The notes under the pieces were generated by a model. The model worked only from the letters and a program-made list of their open reading frames with translations. It was not told the DNA's origin and made no database searches. A stretch of DNA of 64,000 bases, taken from assembly GCA_035640455.1 (NCBI GenBank), contig DASQWB010000034.1, positions 41,355 to 105,354 of the forward strand, written 5' to 3'. Within the stretch, counting starts at the first letter, position 1; every line of letters begins with the position of its first letter. This document shows, one piece after another, positions 31,859 to 40,177 of this stretch. A program made the position numbers and the translations under genes. The stretch comes from AC-50 sp035640455. Lineage in GTDB: Bacteria; Actinomycetota; Thermoleophilia; Gaiellales; Gaiellaceae.

Positions 31859-32721
31859 GACGCCGCCTCCGCGAGCACGAACGCGAAGAAGACGACGCTG
31901 ATGATCCCGTTTACGGTGAAGAAGGCCGCGTCGAGCCGGCGCAGGTCGCCCGGCCGGACGAGCGAGTGCTCGTAGAGGAAGAGGAGGGAGACGGCGCCGA
32001 GGCCGATCCAGTACGCGACGCCGAGGTGGAGCCCGGCGCCCACGACCGCGAGAAGCGCGACGGTGGCGAGGTGCGCGAGCCGTGCGCCGTGGAAGACGCC
32101 GCGGTCGCCGAAGCGGACGGCGACGGAGTGGAGCCCTTGCTCGCGGTCGATCCGCTCGTCGAAGAGCGAGTAGAAGAGGTCGAAGCCCGCCACCCACAGC
32201 GCGACCGCGGCCCCGAGCGCCCAAGCCGGCCACGGCAGGCGGCCGGTGATCGCCACCCAGGCGCCGACCGGCGCGAGCCCGTCGACCGCGCCGAGCCAGA
32301 GGTGGCAGAGCCAGGTGAAGCGCTTCAGGTAGGGGTAGATCACGAAGGCCACGGCCGGGATCGGCCAGAGCCAGCGGACGATCGGGTCGAGCTGGAAGAC
32401 GGCGAGCAGGAAGAGCCCGAGCGCGAGGGCGCAGAAGACGGCGACCTGCCGGGGCGTGAGCAAGCCGGCCGGGAGCTCGCGCGCGGCGGTGCGGGGGTTG
32501 CGGGCGTCGATGCGGGCGTCGATCAGCCGGTTCAGACCCATCGCGAGCGACCGCGCGCCGACCATCGCGAGCGTGATCCAGACGAGGTCGTGCGCCGACG
32601 GGATCCGGCGGACGCAGAGCAGCGCGCCGACGTATGCAAACGGAAGCGCGAAGACGGTGTGCTCGAACTTGACGAGCCGCGCGAAGCGCGCGGGAAGTGC
32701 GGGCACGGCTGCGGAGCTCAT
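31855..32721 (-). CDS. UbiA family prenyltransferase (MqnP/UbiA-like)
   Basis: The 288-residue membrane protein has about eight helices and the two aspartate-rich motifs of UbiA enzymes: NRLIDARIDARNPRT (about 64-78) and DLFYSLFDERIDREQG (about 175-190), which bind prenyl diphosphate via Mg. It attaches a polyprenyl chain to an aromatic acid. The sequence is closest in style to the 4-hydroxybenzoate/futalosine-pathway (MqnP) type, so quinone synthesis is the likely role. ATG 32721 overlaps the mogA stop by 4 nt. Confidence 0.85.
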   Translation of the reverse strand: MSSAAVPALPARFARLVKFEHTVFALPFAYVGALLCVRRIPSAHDLVWITLAMVGARSLAMGLNRLIDARIDARNPRTAARELPAGLLTPRQVAVFCALALGLFLLAVFQLDPIVRWLWPIPAVAFVIYPYLKRFTWLCHLWLGAVDGLAPVGAWVAITGRLPWPAWALGAAVALWVAGFDLFYSLFDERIDREQGLHSVAVRFGDRGVFHGARLAHLATVALLAVVGAGLHLGVAYWIGLGAVSLLFLYEHSLVRPGDLRRLDAAFFTVNGIISVVFFAFVLAEAAS

Positions 32722-33197
32722 GTCTGGCGATGCGCTGTCGGCTCGCCCGCGAGCAGCTCGAGCGCGTGCGGAAGCGCCGGCTTGAGGACGGCGAAGCCGT
32801 CGCGGCAGCCGCCCGGCGAGCCGGGGAGGTTGACGACGAGCGTGCAGCCGCGAACGCCGGCGATGCCGCGCGAGAGCAGGCCGTGCGGCGTCTTCGCGAT
32901 CGCGTCGGCCCGAAGGGCCTCGGCGATTCCGGGCGCGGCCCGTTCGAGCACGGTCATCGTGGCCTCGGGCGTGACGTCGCGGGACGCGAGGCCCGTGCCG
33001 CCGGTCGTGAGCACGAGGTCGGCGTCGTCCGCGAGGTCGGCGATCGCGTCGGCGATCGCATCGCGGTCGTCCGGGACAACGCGGCGGACGACGTCGTAGC
33101 CCTCGGCGGCGAGCAGCTCGGCGAGTAGGTCGCCGCTGCGGTCGTCGCGTGTGCCCTCCGCGACGCCGTCGGAGATGGTGAGCACGGCGGCCCTCAC
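32718..33197 (-). CDS. mog: Molybdopterin adenylyltransferase, MogA/MoaB type
   Basis: The 159-residue protein adenylylates molybdopterin before molybdenum insertion. Motifs are AVLTISDG, DDRSGDLLAELL, LTTGGTGLASRDVTPEA and LVVNLPGSPGGCRDG. MogA and MoaB proteins are not told apart by sequence alone. GTG 33197 overlaps the moaC stop by 4 nt. MoeA is encoded about 12 kb away in this window. Confidence 0.9.
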   Translation of the reverse strand: MRAAVLTISDGVAEGTRDDRSGDLLAELLAAEGYDVVRRVVPDDRDAIADAIADLADDADLVLTTGGTGLASRDVTPEATMTVLERAAPGIAEALRADAIAKTPHGLLSRGIAGVRGCTLVVNLPGSPGGCRDGFAVLKPALPHALELLAGEPTAHRQT

Positions 33198-33643
33198 TCG
33201 ACCGGCACCTTCGTCTTCTCCACGAGACGCACGTCGGTAATGGCCATGTCCTTGTCGATTGCTTTCGCCATGTCGTAGACGGTCAGGGCGGCTACCGAGG
33301 CCGCCACGAGCGCCTCCATCTCGACGCCCGTCTGCGCCGTCGTCTCGGCCGCGGCCGTGATCTCGACCGTGTCGGGCGCGACGTCGAGCCGGACGTCGAC
33401 GTGCGTGAGCGGCAGCGGATGGCAGAGCGGAATCAGCTCGCCCGTTCGCTTCGCGGCCATGATGCCCGCCACCTGCGCGGTGGCGAGAGCGTCGCCCTTC
33501 GGGAGCTCGCGCAGCCGCCGAGCCGTCTCGGCTGCCATGGTCACCCGCGCGCGCGCGACCGCCCGCCGCCGCGAGCGGGGCTTGCCGCCGACGTCCACCA
33601 TGCGCACGGAGCCGCTCTCGTCCACATGCGACAGTTCCCTCAC
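33194..33643 (-). CDS. moaC: Cyclic pyranopterin monophosphate synthase
   Basis: The 149-residue enzyme converts the MoaA product to cyclic pyranopterin monophosphate. Characteristic segments are HVDESGSVRMVDVGGKP, AGIMAAKRTGELIPLCHPLPLTHV (cut here as GIMAAKRT and ELIPLCHPLPL), TGVEMEALVAAS and YDMAKAIDKDM with the catalytic Lys-Asp pair. GTG 33643 was chosen; the upstream frame is open but not conserved. It heads the long minus-strand run. moaA is not in the window. Confidence 0.92.
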   Translation of the reverse strand: MRELSHVDESGSVRMVDVGGKPRSRRRAVARARVTMAAETARRLRELPKGDALATAQVAGIMAAKRTGELIPLCHPLPLTHVDVRLDVAPDTVEITAAAETTAQTGVEMEALVAASVAALTVYDMAKAIDKDMAITDVRLVEKTKVPVE

Positions 33644-33659
33644 GGCCGTCGCCCCTGTA

Positions 33660-33705
33660 CCCAACGGCCTGTGCCCCCGGGGGACCCCCCGAGAGTTCCC
33701 CGCTG
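33660..33705 (-). promoter_or_regulatory. GC-palindromic leader upstream of moaC
   Basis: Within the 124-nt space between moaC and the aldehyde dehydrogenase gene lie a perfect 10-bp palindrome cccccggggg (33673-33682) and a hairpin in which ggggaac (minus strand) can pair with gtcccc. It is reminiscent of the hairpin inside yidD at 63266. It may be an mRNA leader structure or another small repeat; I see no gene here. Confidence 0.35.
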
Positions 33706-33767
33706 GATCGAGCCTAACGAGGAAAGCCGCACCCGTGGGTGACGAATCGGTGTCGAAATGCGCCGGC

Positions 33768-35366
33768 TCACGACCGCGAAAGGTACCGCCGCGCGAGGTG
33801 ACGCAGGCCACGCCGGTGCCGCCACGCCGCCTCGACCCGCGCGCCCAAGCCGTCGCCGTAGAGGACGCCGAGCGCCGCCCGAAAACTCTTCGCCGCCTCC
33901 GGCCCGTACGGGTACCACCACGGCACCGGCACGCGGCCCGTGTCCGCGTCGACGAACTTCACGCGCGTGCACTCGTAGAGCCCGTGTTTCGAATGCGTGC
34001 GGCCGATTCCCGACTCCTTCACGCCGCCCCACGACGCCTGCCCGGCCCCATACGAATAGGCCACGTCGTTCGTCCACACCGACCCCGCCGCCAGCTGCGC
34101 CCCGAGCCGCCGAGCACGACCGACGTCCCGCGTCCACACGCTCGCGCCGAGGCCGAACGGGCTCGCGTTGGCGAGCCGGATCGCCTGCTCCTCGTCCTCG
34201 AAGGGCATGACCGTGACGACCGGTCCGAAGACCTCCTCACGCTCGAGGCGCGCCGACCCGTCGCCGCCTACGAGCACCGTGGGCTCGTAGAACCAGCCCG
34301 GCAGCACGACGTCCGGCCGCCGCCCGCCCGACAGCGCCTCCGCGCCTCGCTCGCGCGCGTCCGCGACGAGGTCCTCCACCTTCGCCCGCTGCGCCTCGGA
34401 GATCAGCGGGCCGAGGTCGACGCCCGGCTCGTCCCCGCGCCCGAGCCGCAGCTCACGAGCGCGGCGGGCGAGCGTAGAAGCGAACTCCTCGTGATGCTCC
34501 CGAGCGACGTAGATGCGCTCCACGCCGGCGCATACCTGGCCGCAGTTCGAGAACGCTCCCCAGAGGGCGCCTTCGACTGCCCGGCCGAGGTTGGCATCGG
34601 CCAGGACGAGCATCGGGTCCTTGCCGCCGAGCTCGAGCGTGACCGGCCGGAGGAGCTCCGCGCAGGCGATGCCGACCCGCCGCCCGACGGCCGTCGAGCC
34701 CGTGAACACCACCTTCGCGACACCGGGCGCCCGGACGAGCGCGTCGCCCACCTCCTCGCCCGTCCCCTGCACGGTCTGGACGAGTCCCGCCGGGGCACCC
34801 GCCTCGACGAAGGCGCGCTCCACCCAACCGCCGGAAAGCGGCGTGAGCTCCGAGGGCTTGACGACGACCGCGTTCCCCGCCGCGACCGCCGCGACGGCCT
34901 GGGTGAACGGGATCGCGAACGGGAAGTTCCACGGCGAGACGATCGCGACGACGCCGAGCGGCTCGTAGACGAGGAAGCCGCGCTTGTGCTTGAGATAGAG
35001 CGGCTGGAACGGCGCGCGCTCGGGTCGCAGCACGCGCGGCGCGTTCGCGGCCACCCAGCGCGCATTCTCGATCGACACGAGCACCTCGCCCGTGTACGAC
35101 TCGACGACCGGCTTGCCCGTCTCGGCCGTGACCGTCTCGGCGAGCTCGTCCATCCGGTCGAGCAGGACACGCGCCGCGTCGACCACGAGCCGCCGCCGCG
35201 CCTCGAGCGTCCACTCCGCCCACCGCGCCTGCGCCTCGGCCGCGCGCGCGACGACCTTCTCGACCGCGCCCGGCTCCGTCACCGGCACGGAACCCACCAC
35301 CTCGAGCGTCGCCGGGTTCAGCGAGCGCAGCTCGCCCCTCTCCACGAGCTGCTCCGGCGCGGCCAT
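33768..35366 (-). CDS. Aldehyde dehydrogenase family protein
   Basis: The 532-residue NAD(P)-dependent enzyme oxidises an aldehyde to the acid. It has SPWNFPFAIPFTQA (cofactor region), GSTAVGRRV, the catalytic Glu in LELGGKDP and the nucleophile Cys in SNCGQVCAG, and PFGLGASVWTRD. The class resembles succinate-semialdehyde or betaine-aldehyde types. A C-terminal extension of about 50 residues (from PWWYPYGPEAAKS) goes past the usual ALDH end and is basic, rich in Arg. It lies alone between otsA and moaC on the minus strand. Confidence 0.88.
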   Translation of the reverse strand: MAAPEQLVERGELRSLNPATLEVVGSVPVTEPGAVEKVVARAAEAQARWAEWTLEARRRLVVDAARVLLDRMDELAETVTAETGKPVVESYTGEVLVSIENARWVAANAPRVLRPERAPFQPLYLKHKRGFLVYEPLGVVAIVSPWNFPFAIPFTQAVAAVAAGNAVVVKPSELTPLSGGWVERAFVEAGAPAGLVQTVQGTGEEVGDALVRAPGVAKVVFTGSTAVGRRVGIACAELLRPVTLELGGKDPMLVLADANLGRAVEGALWGAFSNCGQVCAGVERIYVAREHHEEFASTLARRARELRLGRGDEPGVDLGPLISEAQRAKVEDLVADARERGAEALSGGRRPDVVLPGWFYEPTVLVGGDGSARLEREEVFGPVVTVMPFEDEEQAIRLANASPFGLGASVWTRDVGRARRLGAQLAAGSVWTNDVAYSYGAGQASWGGVKESGIGRTHSKHGLYECTRVKFVDADTGRVPVPWWYPYGPEAAKSFRAALGVLYGDGLGARVEAAWRHRRGLRHLARRYLSRS

Positions 35367-35379
35367 CGCTCGACCGAGT

Positions 35380-36852
35380 CTATCGCTGGAGCAGAGCGGC
35401 GCCGCGATCGAGATCGACGAGCTGAGCCGCGATCCAGGCGCCGAGATCGTGCTCGCGGACGTGCGTCCTGATGCGCTCGATCCGCTCGCGCCGCTCGGCA
35501 GCCGAAAGGTGGAGCGCGGCGTGGATCGCCTCCGCCTGCCCCGCGATGTCGAACGGGTTCACGGACAGCGCCCACTCGCCGAGCTCCTCGTGCACCCCCG
35601 CGTTCTCCGACAGGACCAACACGCCGTCGCGCTCGTTCACGAGCGGGGCCTCCTTCGCGACGAGGTTGAGACCGTCGTAGATCGCGTTCACGAGCAGCGC
35701 GTCGAACTGCTTGTAGGCGGCCACCGCCTGCGGGAAGTCGTCGCGGATCTGGAGGTCGATCGGCGTCCAGCCGTTGCGCTGGAAGCGGTCGTTGACCGAC
35801 CGTGCCGTGCGCTGGATCGCCCCTAGGTACTCGGCGTATTCGGGGATGTCCTGCCGCGACGGGTCGAGGAGCGCCAGCATCGCCACCCGCTCGTGCATCT
35901 CCGGATGCTCGTCGAGGTAGAGCTCGAAGGCGCGAAAGCCGCGGACGACGTTCTTCGACGGGTCGGTGCGGTCGACACGCAGGACGAGGAACTCGGGCCG
36001 CCGGGCGACGATCTCGCGCTCGGCTGCGAGCACCTTCGGGCTCGTCGCTAGCTCCTCGAACTCGTCGGCGTCGACGGAGATCGGGTGCGCGGTGACCAGC
36101 ACCCGGCGGCCGCGATACTCGGCGCTCCCGAAGTCGGGCTCGAAGGTCGCGCCGACGACGTCGAAGCACGAGCGCAGGAAGTTCCGCCGCCAGCGCCGGG
36201 TGTGGAACCCGACGACGTCGTTGGCGAGGACTCCGTCGTGGATCGCGCGACGGATGCTTTCGGGGAGCACGTACCAGTAGTCCGGCTGCGCCCACGGGAT
36301 GTGCATGAAGTGGGCAAGGGTCGCGTCGGGGCGCTCGTCGCGGACCATGCGCGGCGCGAGGTACAGGTGGTAGTCGTGGAAGAAGACAGTCGCGTCGGGC
36401 TCGCGCTCGAGCTCGGCGAGCACCGCCTCCGCGAAGCCTCGGTTCACCGGGACGTAGCCCTCGTCCCAGGCGTGGTGCAGGCCCTTGTTCACGTTCGGCT
36501 CCTGCGCCAGGGCCCAGAGGTAGTGCTGGAGGAACCAGAGCGTCGGGTTCGAGACGACGTTGTAGTGCCAGTCGTAGGCCTGCGGGTCGTGCGGCACGAG
36601 CCGGAGCCGATAGGGCGAGCCGTCCCAGCCCGTCTCGTCGAAGGCGTCGCCGTCGGCCTCCGCCGCGACGGCCTTGTCCTCGTCGGAGATGGCGCTCGCG
36701 ACCCAGGTGACGTCGTGGTGCGAGACGAGGCTGCGGAGGGCGGTGACGAGACCGCCGCCGCCGCGCCGCGCGACGCGAGCGCCGTTCTCGTCCCGCCCGA
36801 AGGTCGTCGGGCCGCGGTTCGAGACGACGATGAGCTTCCGCCGGAGCGGCAT
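35380..36852 (-). CDS. otsA: Trehalose-6-phosphate synthase
   Basis: The 490-residue GT20 enzyme makes trehalose-6-phosphate from UDP- or GDP-glucose and glucose-6-phosphate. Features are VVSNRGP, the G-rich GGGGLVTAL loop, FFHDYHLYL, HIPWAQPDYW, the sugar-nucleotide site VDRTDPSKNVVRGF and DGLNLVAKE. No trehalose-6-phosphatase gene (otsB) is adjacent. TreT, another trehalose-forming enzyme, is encoded upstream, separated by an element and a treT fragment. ATG 36852 is the start. Confidence 0.9.
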   Translation of the reverse strand: MPLRRKLIVVSNRGPTTFGRDENGARVARRGGGGLVTALRSLVSHHDVTWVASAISDEDKAVAAEADGDAFDETGWDGSPYRLRLVPHDPQAYDWHYNVVSNPTLWFLQHYLWALAQEPNVNKGLHHAWDEGYVPVNRGFAEAVLAELEREPDATVFFHDYHLYLAPRMVRDERPDATLAHFMHIPWAQPDYWYVLPESIRRAIHDGVLANDVVGFHTRRWRRNFLRSCFDVVGATFEPDFGSAEYRGRRVLVTAHPISVDADEFEELATSPKVLAAEREIVARRPEFLVLRVDRTDPSKNVVRGFRAFELYLDEHPEMHERVAMLALLDPSRQDIPEYAEYLGAIQRTARSVNDRFQRNGWTPIDLQIRDDFPQAVAAYKQFDALLVNAIYDGLNLVAKEAPLVNERDGVLVLSENAGVHEELGEWALSVNPFDIAGQAEAIHAALHLSAAERRERIERIRTHVREHDLGAWIAAQLVDLDRGAALLQR

Positions 36853-36888
36853 GGACGGGAAGGGTAACCGCCTGGAGGCGGGCGAAAC

Positions 36889-36985
36889 TCAGGCAGGAAC
36901 AGCGACGGTTGCGACCTCTGCTCCGGCGGTGTCGTTCCCGCGCAGCCGGTTGAAGAGGACGAGCCAGTCGCGGAGAAGCCGCGGC
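36889..36985 (-). pseudogene. Duplicated 3'-end fragment of treT
   Basis: On the minus strand it encodes RLLRDWLVLFNRLRGNDTAG followed by AEVATVAVPA and TGA 36891-36889, almost identical to the last 31 codons of the intact treT gene ending at 37063. It lacks a start and is separated from intact treT by the two-hairpin element copy 5. It ends 37 nt before the otsA start codon. Confidence 0.85.
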
Positions 36986-36986
36986 C

Positions 36987-37062
36987 AAGGCACCGCGTGC
37001 GGTGCCGCCTCAGGACGTGCGGGCTCTGCCCGTACGTCCGTCTGAACCGACCGGTCGACGCG
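36987..37062 (-). repeat. Two-hairpin dispersed element, copy 5
   Basis: Hairpin A is a perfect stem ggcaccgc/gcggtgcc (36989-37006). Hairpin B is gacgtgcgggc-tct-gcccgtacgtc (37014-37038). The tail tctgaaccgaccggtcga is at 37041-37058. It starts directly after the intact treT stop codon (37063-37065) and ends at the duplicated treT fragment. Confidence 0.88.
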
Positions 37063-38346
37063 TTACGCGCTGACCGCGACTGTCCGAACCTCGGCTCCGG
37101 CCGTGTCGTTCCCGCGCAGCCGGTTGAAGAGGACGAGCCAGTCGCGGAGGAGCCGCGGCGTCAGGAAGTTGCGGCGGACGACCTCCTTGCCGCGGAGCGC
37201 GAGCCGGCGCGCCGCGACGGAGTCGTCGAGGATCTCGAGGCAGGCCCGCGCGCAGTCGGAAGGCGAGTCGACGAGCCAGCCCGTCTCGCCGTCGGTGATC
37301 TGGTCGACGATTCCGCCCGCGCGCCCGGCGACCGTCGGCCGGGCCTTCCAGAGCGCCTCGCTGACCGTCAAACCGAAGCCCTCGCGGACCGACTTCTGGA
37401 TCACGGCGGAGGAGTGCACCTGGAAGGCGTTCACCTCGACGGAGCCGACGTTGTTCAGGTTGGAGAGGATGTAGATGTCCGGGTCGCCATCGGCGTAGGC
37501 GACGGTGCGGTGGTAGAAGTCCCAGCCCTCCGGGTCGTCGTGCGCCATCGAGCCGACGAGCGCGAGCTGCACGTCCGGCGCCGAGCGCTTGACCTCCCGG
37601 TAGGCGTCGATCACGCCGAGCGGGTCCTTCCACGGGTCGAAACGCGAGACCTGCGTGAGCAACGGCCGGTCGACGTCGATCCCGAACTGGTCGACGATGT
37701 ACGCCGCGTCCTCGGCCGAGAGCGCCATGTTCTTCGGGGCCAGCGGATCGATCGCGGGCGGCCAGATGTACGCCGCCGCGAGCCCCGCTGCGCCGTTGGG
37801 CACGTACTGGCGGCGGTGGAAGATCGCCGCGTCGTAGGTGCGCAGCCACGGGAGGATGAAGCCGAGCGTGTCCGGGTTCGGCGTCGAGAGGTCGATGTGG
37901 CAGCGCCAGATCCACTGCGCACGCGAGGTCGGGCAGCAACCGATCATCCCGATCGGCTGTGGGTCGTGGATGATCACGAAGTCGGCGTCGTCCTCGAACT
38001 CGCGCGCGTTCAGCTCCTGGTAGCGCACGTAGATCTCCCGGTCCTCGGCGCTGAGCGTCTCGGGTGCGCCTTGGAGCCCGTTGTGCACCATCTTCGTGAC
38101 GTTGAAGAACTCCTCCTGGCCGTGGATGATCCGCCACTCGACGTCGAGCCCGGCGTCGTGCATGAGCGGGATCAGTGTGTAGTTGATCTCGGCGACGCCG
38201 CCGCCGAATGCGGTGGCGGAGAGGTGCACGACGCGCTTGCCCTCGAGCGGCTCGGCGAGCTTGCGGATCTCGTCCATGAGCCCGCGCGTCGCGATCGTCG
38301 CGTAGTCGCGCAGAGCCTTGTGACCGACGTTGACGAGCTGGAGCAT
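37063..38346 (-). CDS. treT: Trehalose synthase, TreT-type GT4 glycosyltransferase
   Basis: The 427-residue GT4 enzyme is like TreT, which joins NDP-glucose and glucose to make trehalose. Visible features are HLSATAFGGGVAEI at the N-terminus, WRCHIDLSTPNPDT, TQVSRFDPWKDPLGVIDAY at the donor-domain start, and VREGFGLTVSEALWKARP with the E-x7-E element. ATG 38346 is the start. Its last 31 codons are duplicated downstream beyond an element. Together with otsA it suggests two routes to trehalose. Confidence 0.87.
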   Translation of the reverse strand: MLQLVNVGHKALRDYATIATRGLMDEIRKLAEPLEGKRVVHLSATAFGGGVAEINYTLIPLMHDAGLDVEWRIIHGQEEFFNVTKMVHNGLQGAPETLSAEDREIYVRYQELNAREFEDDADFVIIHDPQPIGMIGCCPTSRAQWIWRCHIDLSTPNPDTLGFILPWLRTYDAAIFHRRQYVPNGAAGLAAAYIWPPAIDPLAPKNMALSAEDAAYIVDQFGIDVDRPLLTQVSRFDPWKDPLGVIDAYREVKRSAPDVQLALVGSMAHDDPEGWDFYHRTVAYADGDPDIYILSNLNNVGSVEVNAFQVHSSAVIQKSVREGFGLTVSEALWKARPTVAGRAGGIVDQITDGETGWLVDSPSDCARACLEILDDSVAARRLALRGKEVVRRNFLTPRLLRDWLVLFNRLRGNDTAGAEVRTVAVSA

Positions 38347-38377
38347 GTTGTGTTGGACGGCTGAGCCGCAGTCGAGG

Positions 38378-38863
38378 TTAGCTACTGGCTTCGGGCAAGA
38401 GCTTCACGAACCGCAGACGAGAGCCGTGGCCGCCGTTTCGCGGCCCCGCCTCGAACTCGTCCGCGATCGCCTTGATGATGGCAATGCCGAGCCCGCCCTC
38501 GACGAGATCGTCGCCTTCGGTCGCCGCACGCGTCTCGCCGAACCCCTCGCCGTCGTCCGTGACCTCGATCGCGACGCGGTCGTCGTGCAGCTCGTAGACG
38601 ATCTCGACCGCGCCCTCGCTGTCGCCGTACGCGTGCCGCACGGAGTTCGAGCACGCCTCCGTCAGCGCGAGCTTGAGGTCGGCCAGCGTCTCCTCGCCGA
38701 GGGGCCGAAACCGCGAGAGGCCCGTCAGCGCAAGCCGGCCGAGCGTGATGTACTCGGCCTTGGCCGGGATCGTCAATCGGACGGCGCGCGTATCGGCCTC
38801 ACCTGTCCGGGATGCCTCGGCGGTCTCGGTATTCACCGAGCCGTTTGTACGAGATTTGCGCAA
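38378..38863 (-). CDS. RsbW-like anti-sigma/ATP-binding serine kinase
   Basis: The 161-residue protein has a HATPase_c domain of the RsbW/SpoIIAB class: the N-box LALTEACSNSVRHAYG, G1 VTDDGEGF and G2 GGLGIAIIKAIADEF, with a final HGSRLRFVK. Such proteins bind sigma or anti-anti-sigma factors in stress signalling. TTG 38863 has an agga upstream; GTG 38836 is the alternative. It lies 31 nt upstream of treT, so it may link stress signalling to trehalose synthesis (inference). Confidence 0.85.
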   Translation of the reverse strand: MRKSRTNGSVNTETAEASRTGEADTRAVRLTIPAKAEYITLGRLALTGLSRFRPLGEETLADLKLALTEACSNSVRHAYGDSEGAVEIVYELHDDRVAIEVTDDGEGFGETRAATEGDDLVEGGLGIAIIKAIADEFEAGPRNGGHGSRLRFVKLLPEASS

Positions 38864-38956
38864 GAAATCCTGCTGCCATACCTCGTCACGACCGCCGACC
38901 CTCGAGCGTCACGCGAGTCTTGCCCGCCCGCTGTGTTGTGCTAAACGCGCTGGACG

Positions 38957-40171
38957 CTAAGAAGGCGCGCTGCCCGGACGCTGCGCGAGCCGGAGCTGAA
39001 CGCGGAGCCGCTTGGACCCTCGGACGATCGTGAACGTCGCGCGCTCGCCGGCGGCCAGCCGCTCGGAGACGATGCGGAGCACGTCGTCGGCATCCTGTAC
39101 CGGCTCGCCGTCGATCGCGACGATGACGTCGCCGTCGACGGGAACGGCGGGATCGCCGTCGAAGAACTGCCTGCTCGTCGCCGCCCGCAGGCCCGCGCGC
39201 CGGGCGGGGCTTCCGGGGGTGACCTCGACGATCACAGCGCCGCGCAGGACGCCGAAGCCGAAGTGCCGGGCGGCCGAGGGCGTGAGGTCCTGAGTCTTCA
39301 CGCCGACGTACGGGTAGAGGACGTGGCCGGTCGCGATCAGCTGCACCATCGAGCGGCGCGCGGCGTTGATCGGGACGGCGAAGCCGACACCCTCGGCACT
39401 GCCGGTGTCGCTCCTGATCTGCGCGTTGATCCCGATCACGAAGCCGCGGGCGTCGAAGAGCGGCCCGCCCGAGTTGCCGTGGTTGATCGGCGTGTCAGTC
39501 TGGATCGCGTCAGGGACGACGAACTGGGAGGTCAGCGAGCTGATCGAGCGATGGACCGCGGAGACGACGCCGGTCGCGAGCGAGTCGGCGTTCCCGAACG
39601 GGCTGCCGATCGCGGCCACCGGCTCGCCGACGACCACACGCGAGGAGTCGCCGAGCGGCACCGGAGCGAGGACATGGGCACGCGGATCGACCTTGAGGAC
39701 GCCCACGTCGTCGAAGACGTCCCAGCCGACGACGCGTGCCGTCACCCGGTCGCGGTCGGAGAACTCAACGTAGACGTGACCGGCCGGGCTGACGTCGTTG
39801 CCCTCGCCGGCGTTCGTGATGACGTGCGAGCTCGTGAGGATGTAACCGCGCTTCGAGACGACGAAGCCGGAGCCCTGCTGGGCTTCAGTCGCCGCCTGCT
39901 GGTTGCCGAAGAAGGCGTAGATCGTCACGACGCCGGCCCCACGCCGCGCGTAGAGCTTGGCCGGATCGAACGCGTTGCCGATCAGCGGCTTGGCGGTGGA
40001 GCCGGCAATCGTCTGCGCCGACACGGCGCGCGGCTGCGCAGGCGAGGGAACGACGAGGGTGTCGGTCGCTCCGTCCCCGATCCAGCCTGCCCCGCGCCCG
40101 ATCGCGAGCGCTGCGACTGCGCCGAGACAGGCGCAGAGGAGCGCGATCGTGGCAAGCCAGGCAGGGCGCAT
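38957..40171 (-). CDS. HtrA/DegP-like serine protease with PDZ domain
   Basis: The 404-residue protein has an N-terminal hydrophobic anchor (about 5-25), a trypsin-like domain with the triad His116 (LTSSHV), Asp155 (DVFDDVGVLKVD) and Ser234 (GNSGGPL), and one PDZ domain (about 285-395). It would degrade or refold damaged proteins outside the membrane. It is 6 nt downstream of the histidine kinase gene, so envelope stress sensing and the protease are likely one operon. Confidence 0.9.
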   Translation of the reverse strand: MRPAWLATIALLCACLGAVAALAIGRGAGWIGDGATDTLVVPSPAQPRAVSAQTIAGSTAKPLIGNAFDPAKLYARRGAGVVTIYAFFGNQQAATEAQQGSGFVVSKRGYILTSSHVITNAGEGNDVSPAGHVYVEFSDRDRVTARVVGWDVFDDVGVLKVDPRAHVLAPVPLGDSSRVVVGEPVAAIGSPFGNADSLATGVVSAVHRSISSLTSQFVVPDAIQTDTPINHGNSGGPLFDARGFVIGINAQIRSDTGSAEGVGFAVPINAARRSMVQLIATGHVLYPYVGVKTQDLTPSAARHFGFGVLRGAVIVEVTPGSPARRAGLRAATSRQFFDGDPAVPVDGDVIVAIDGEPVQDADDVLRIVSERLAAGERATFTIVRGSKRLRVQLRLAQRPGSAPS

Positions 40172-40177
40172 CTGTAC

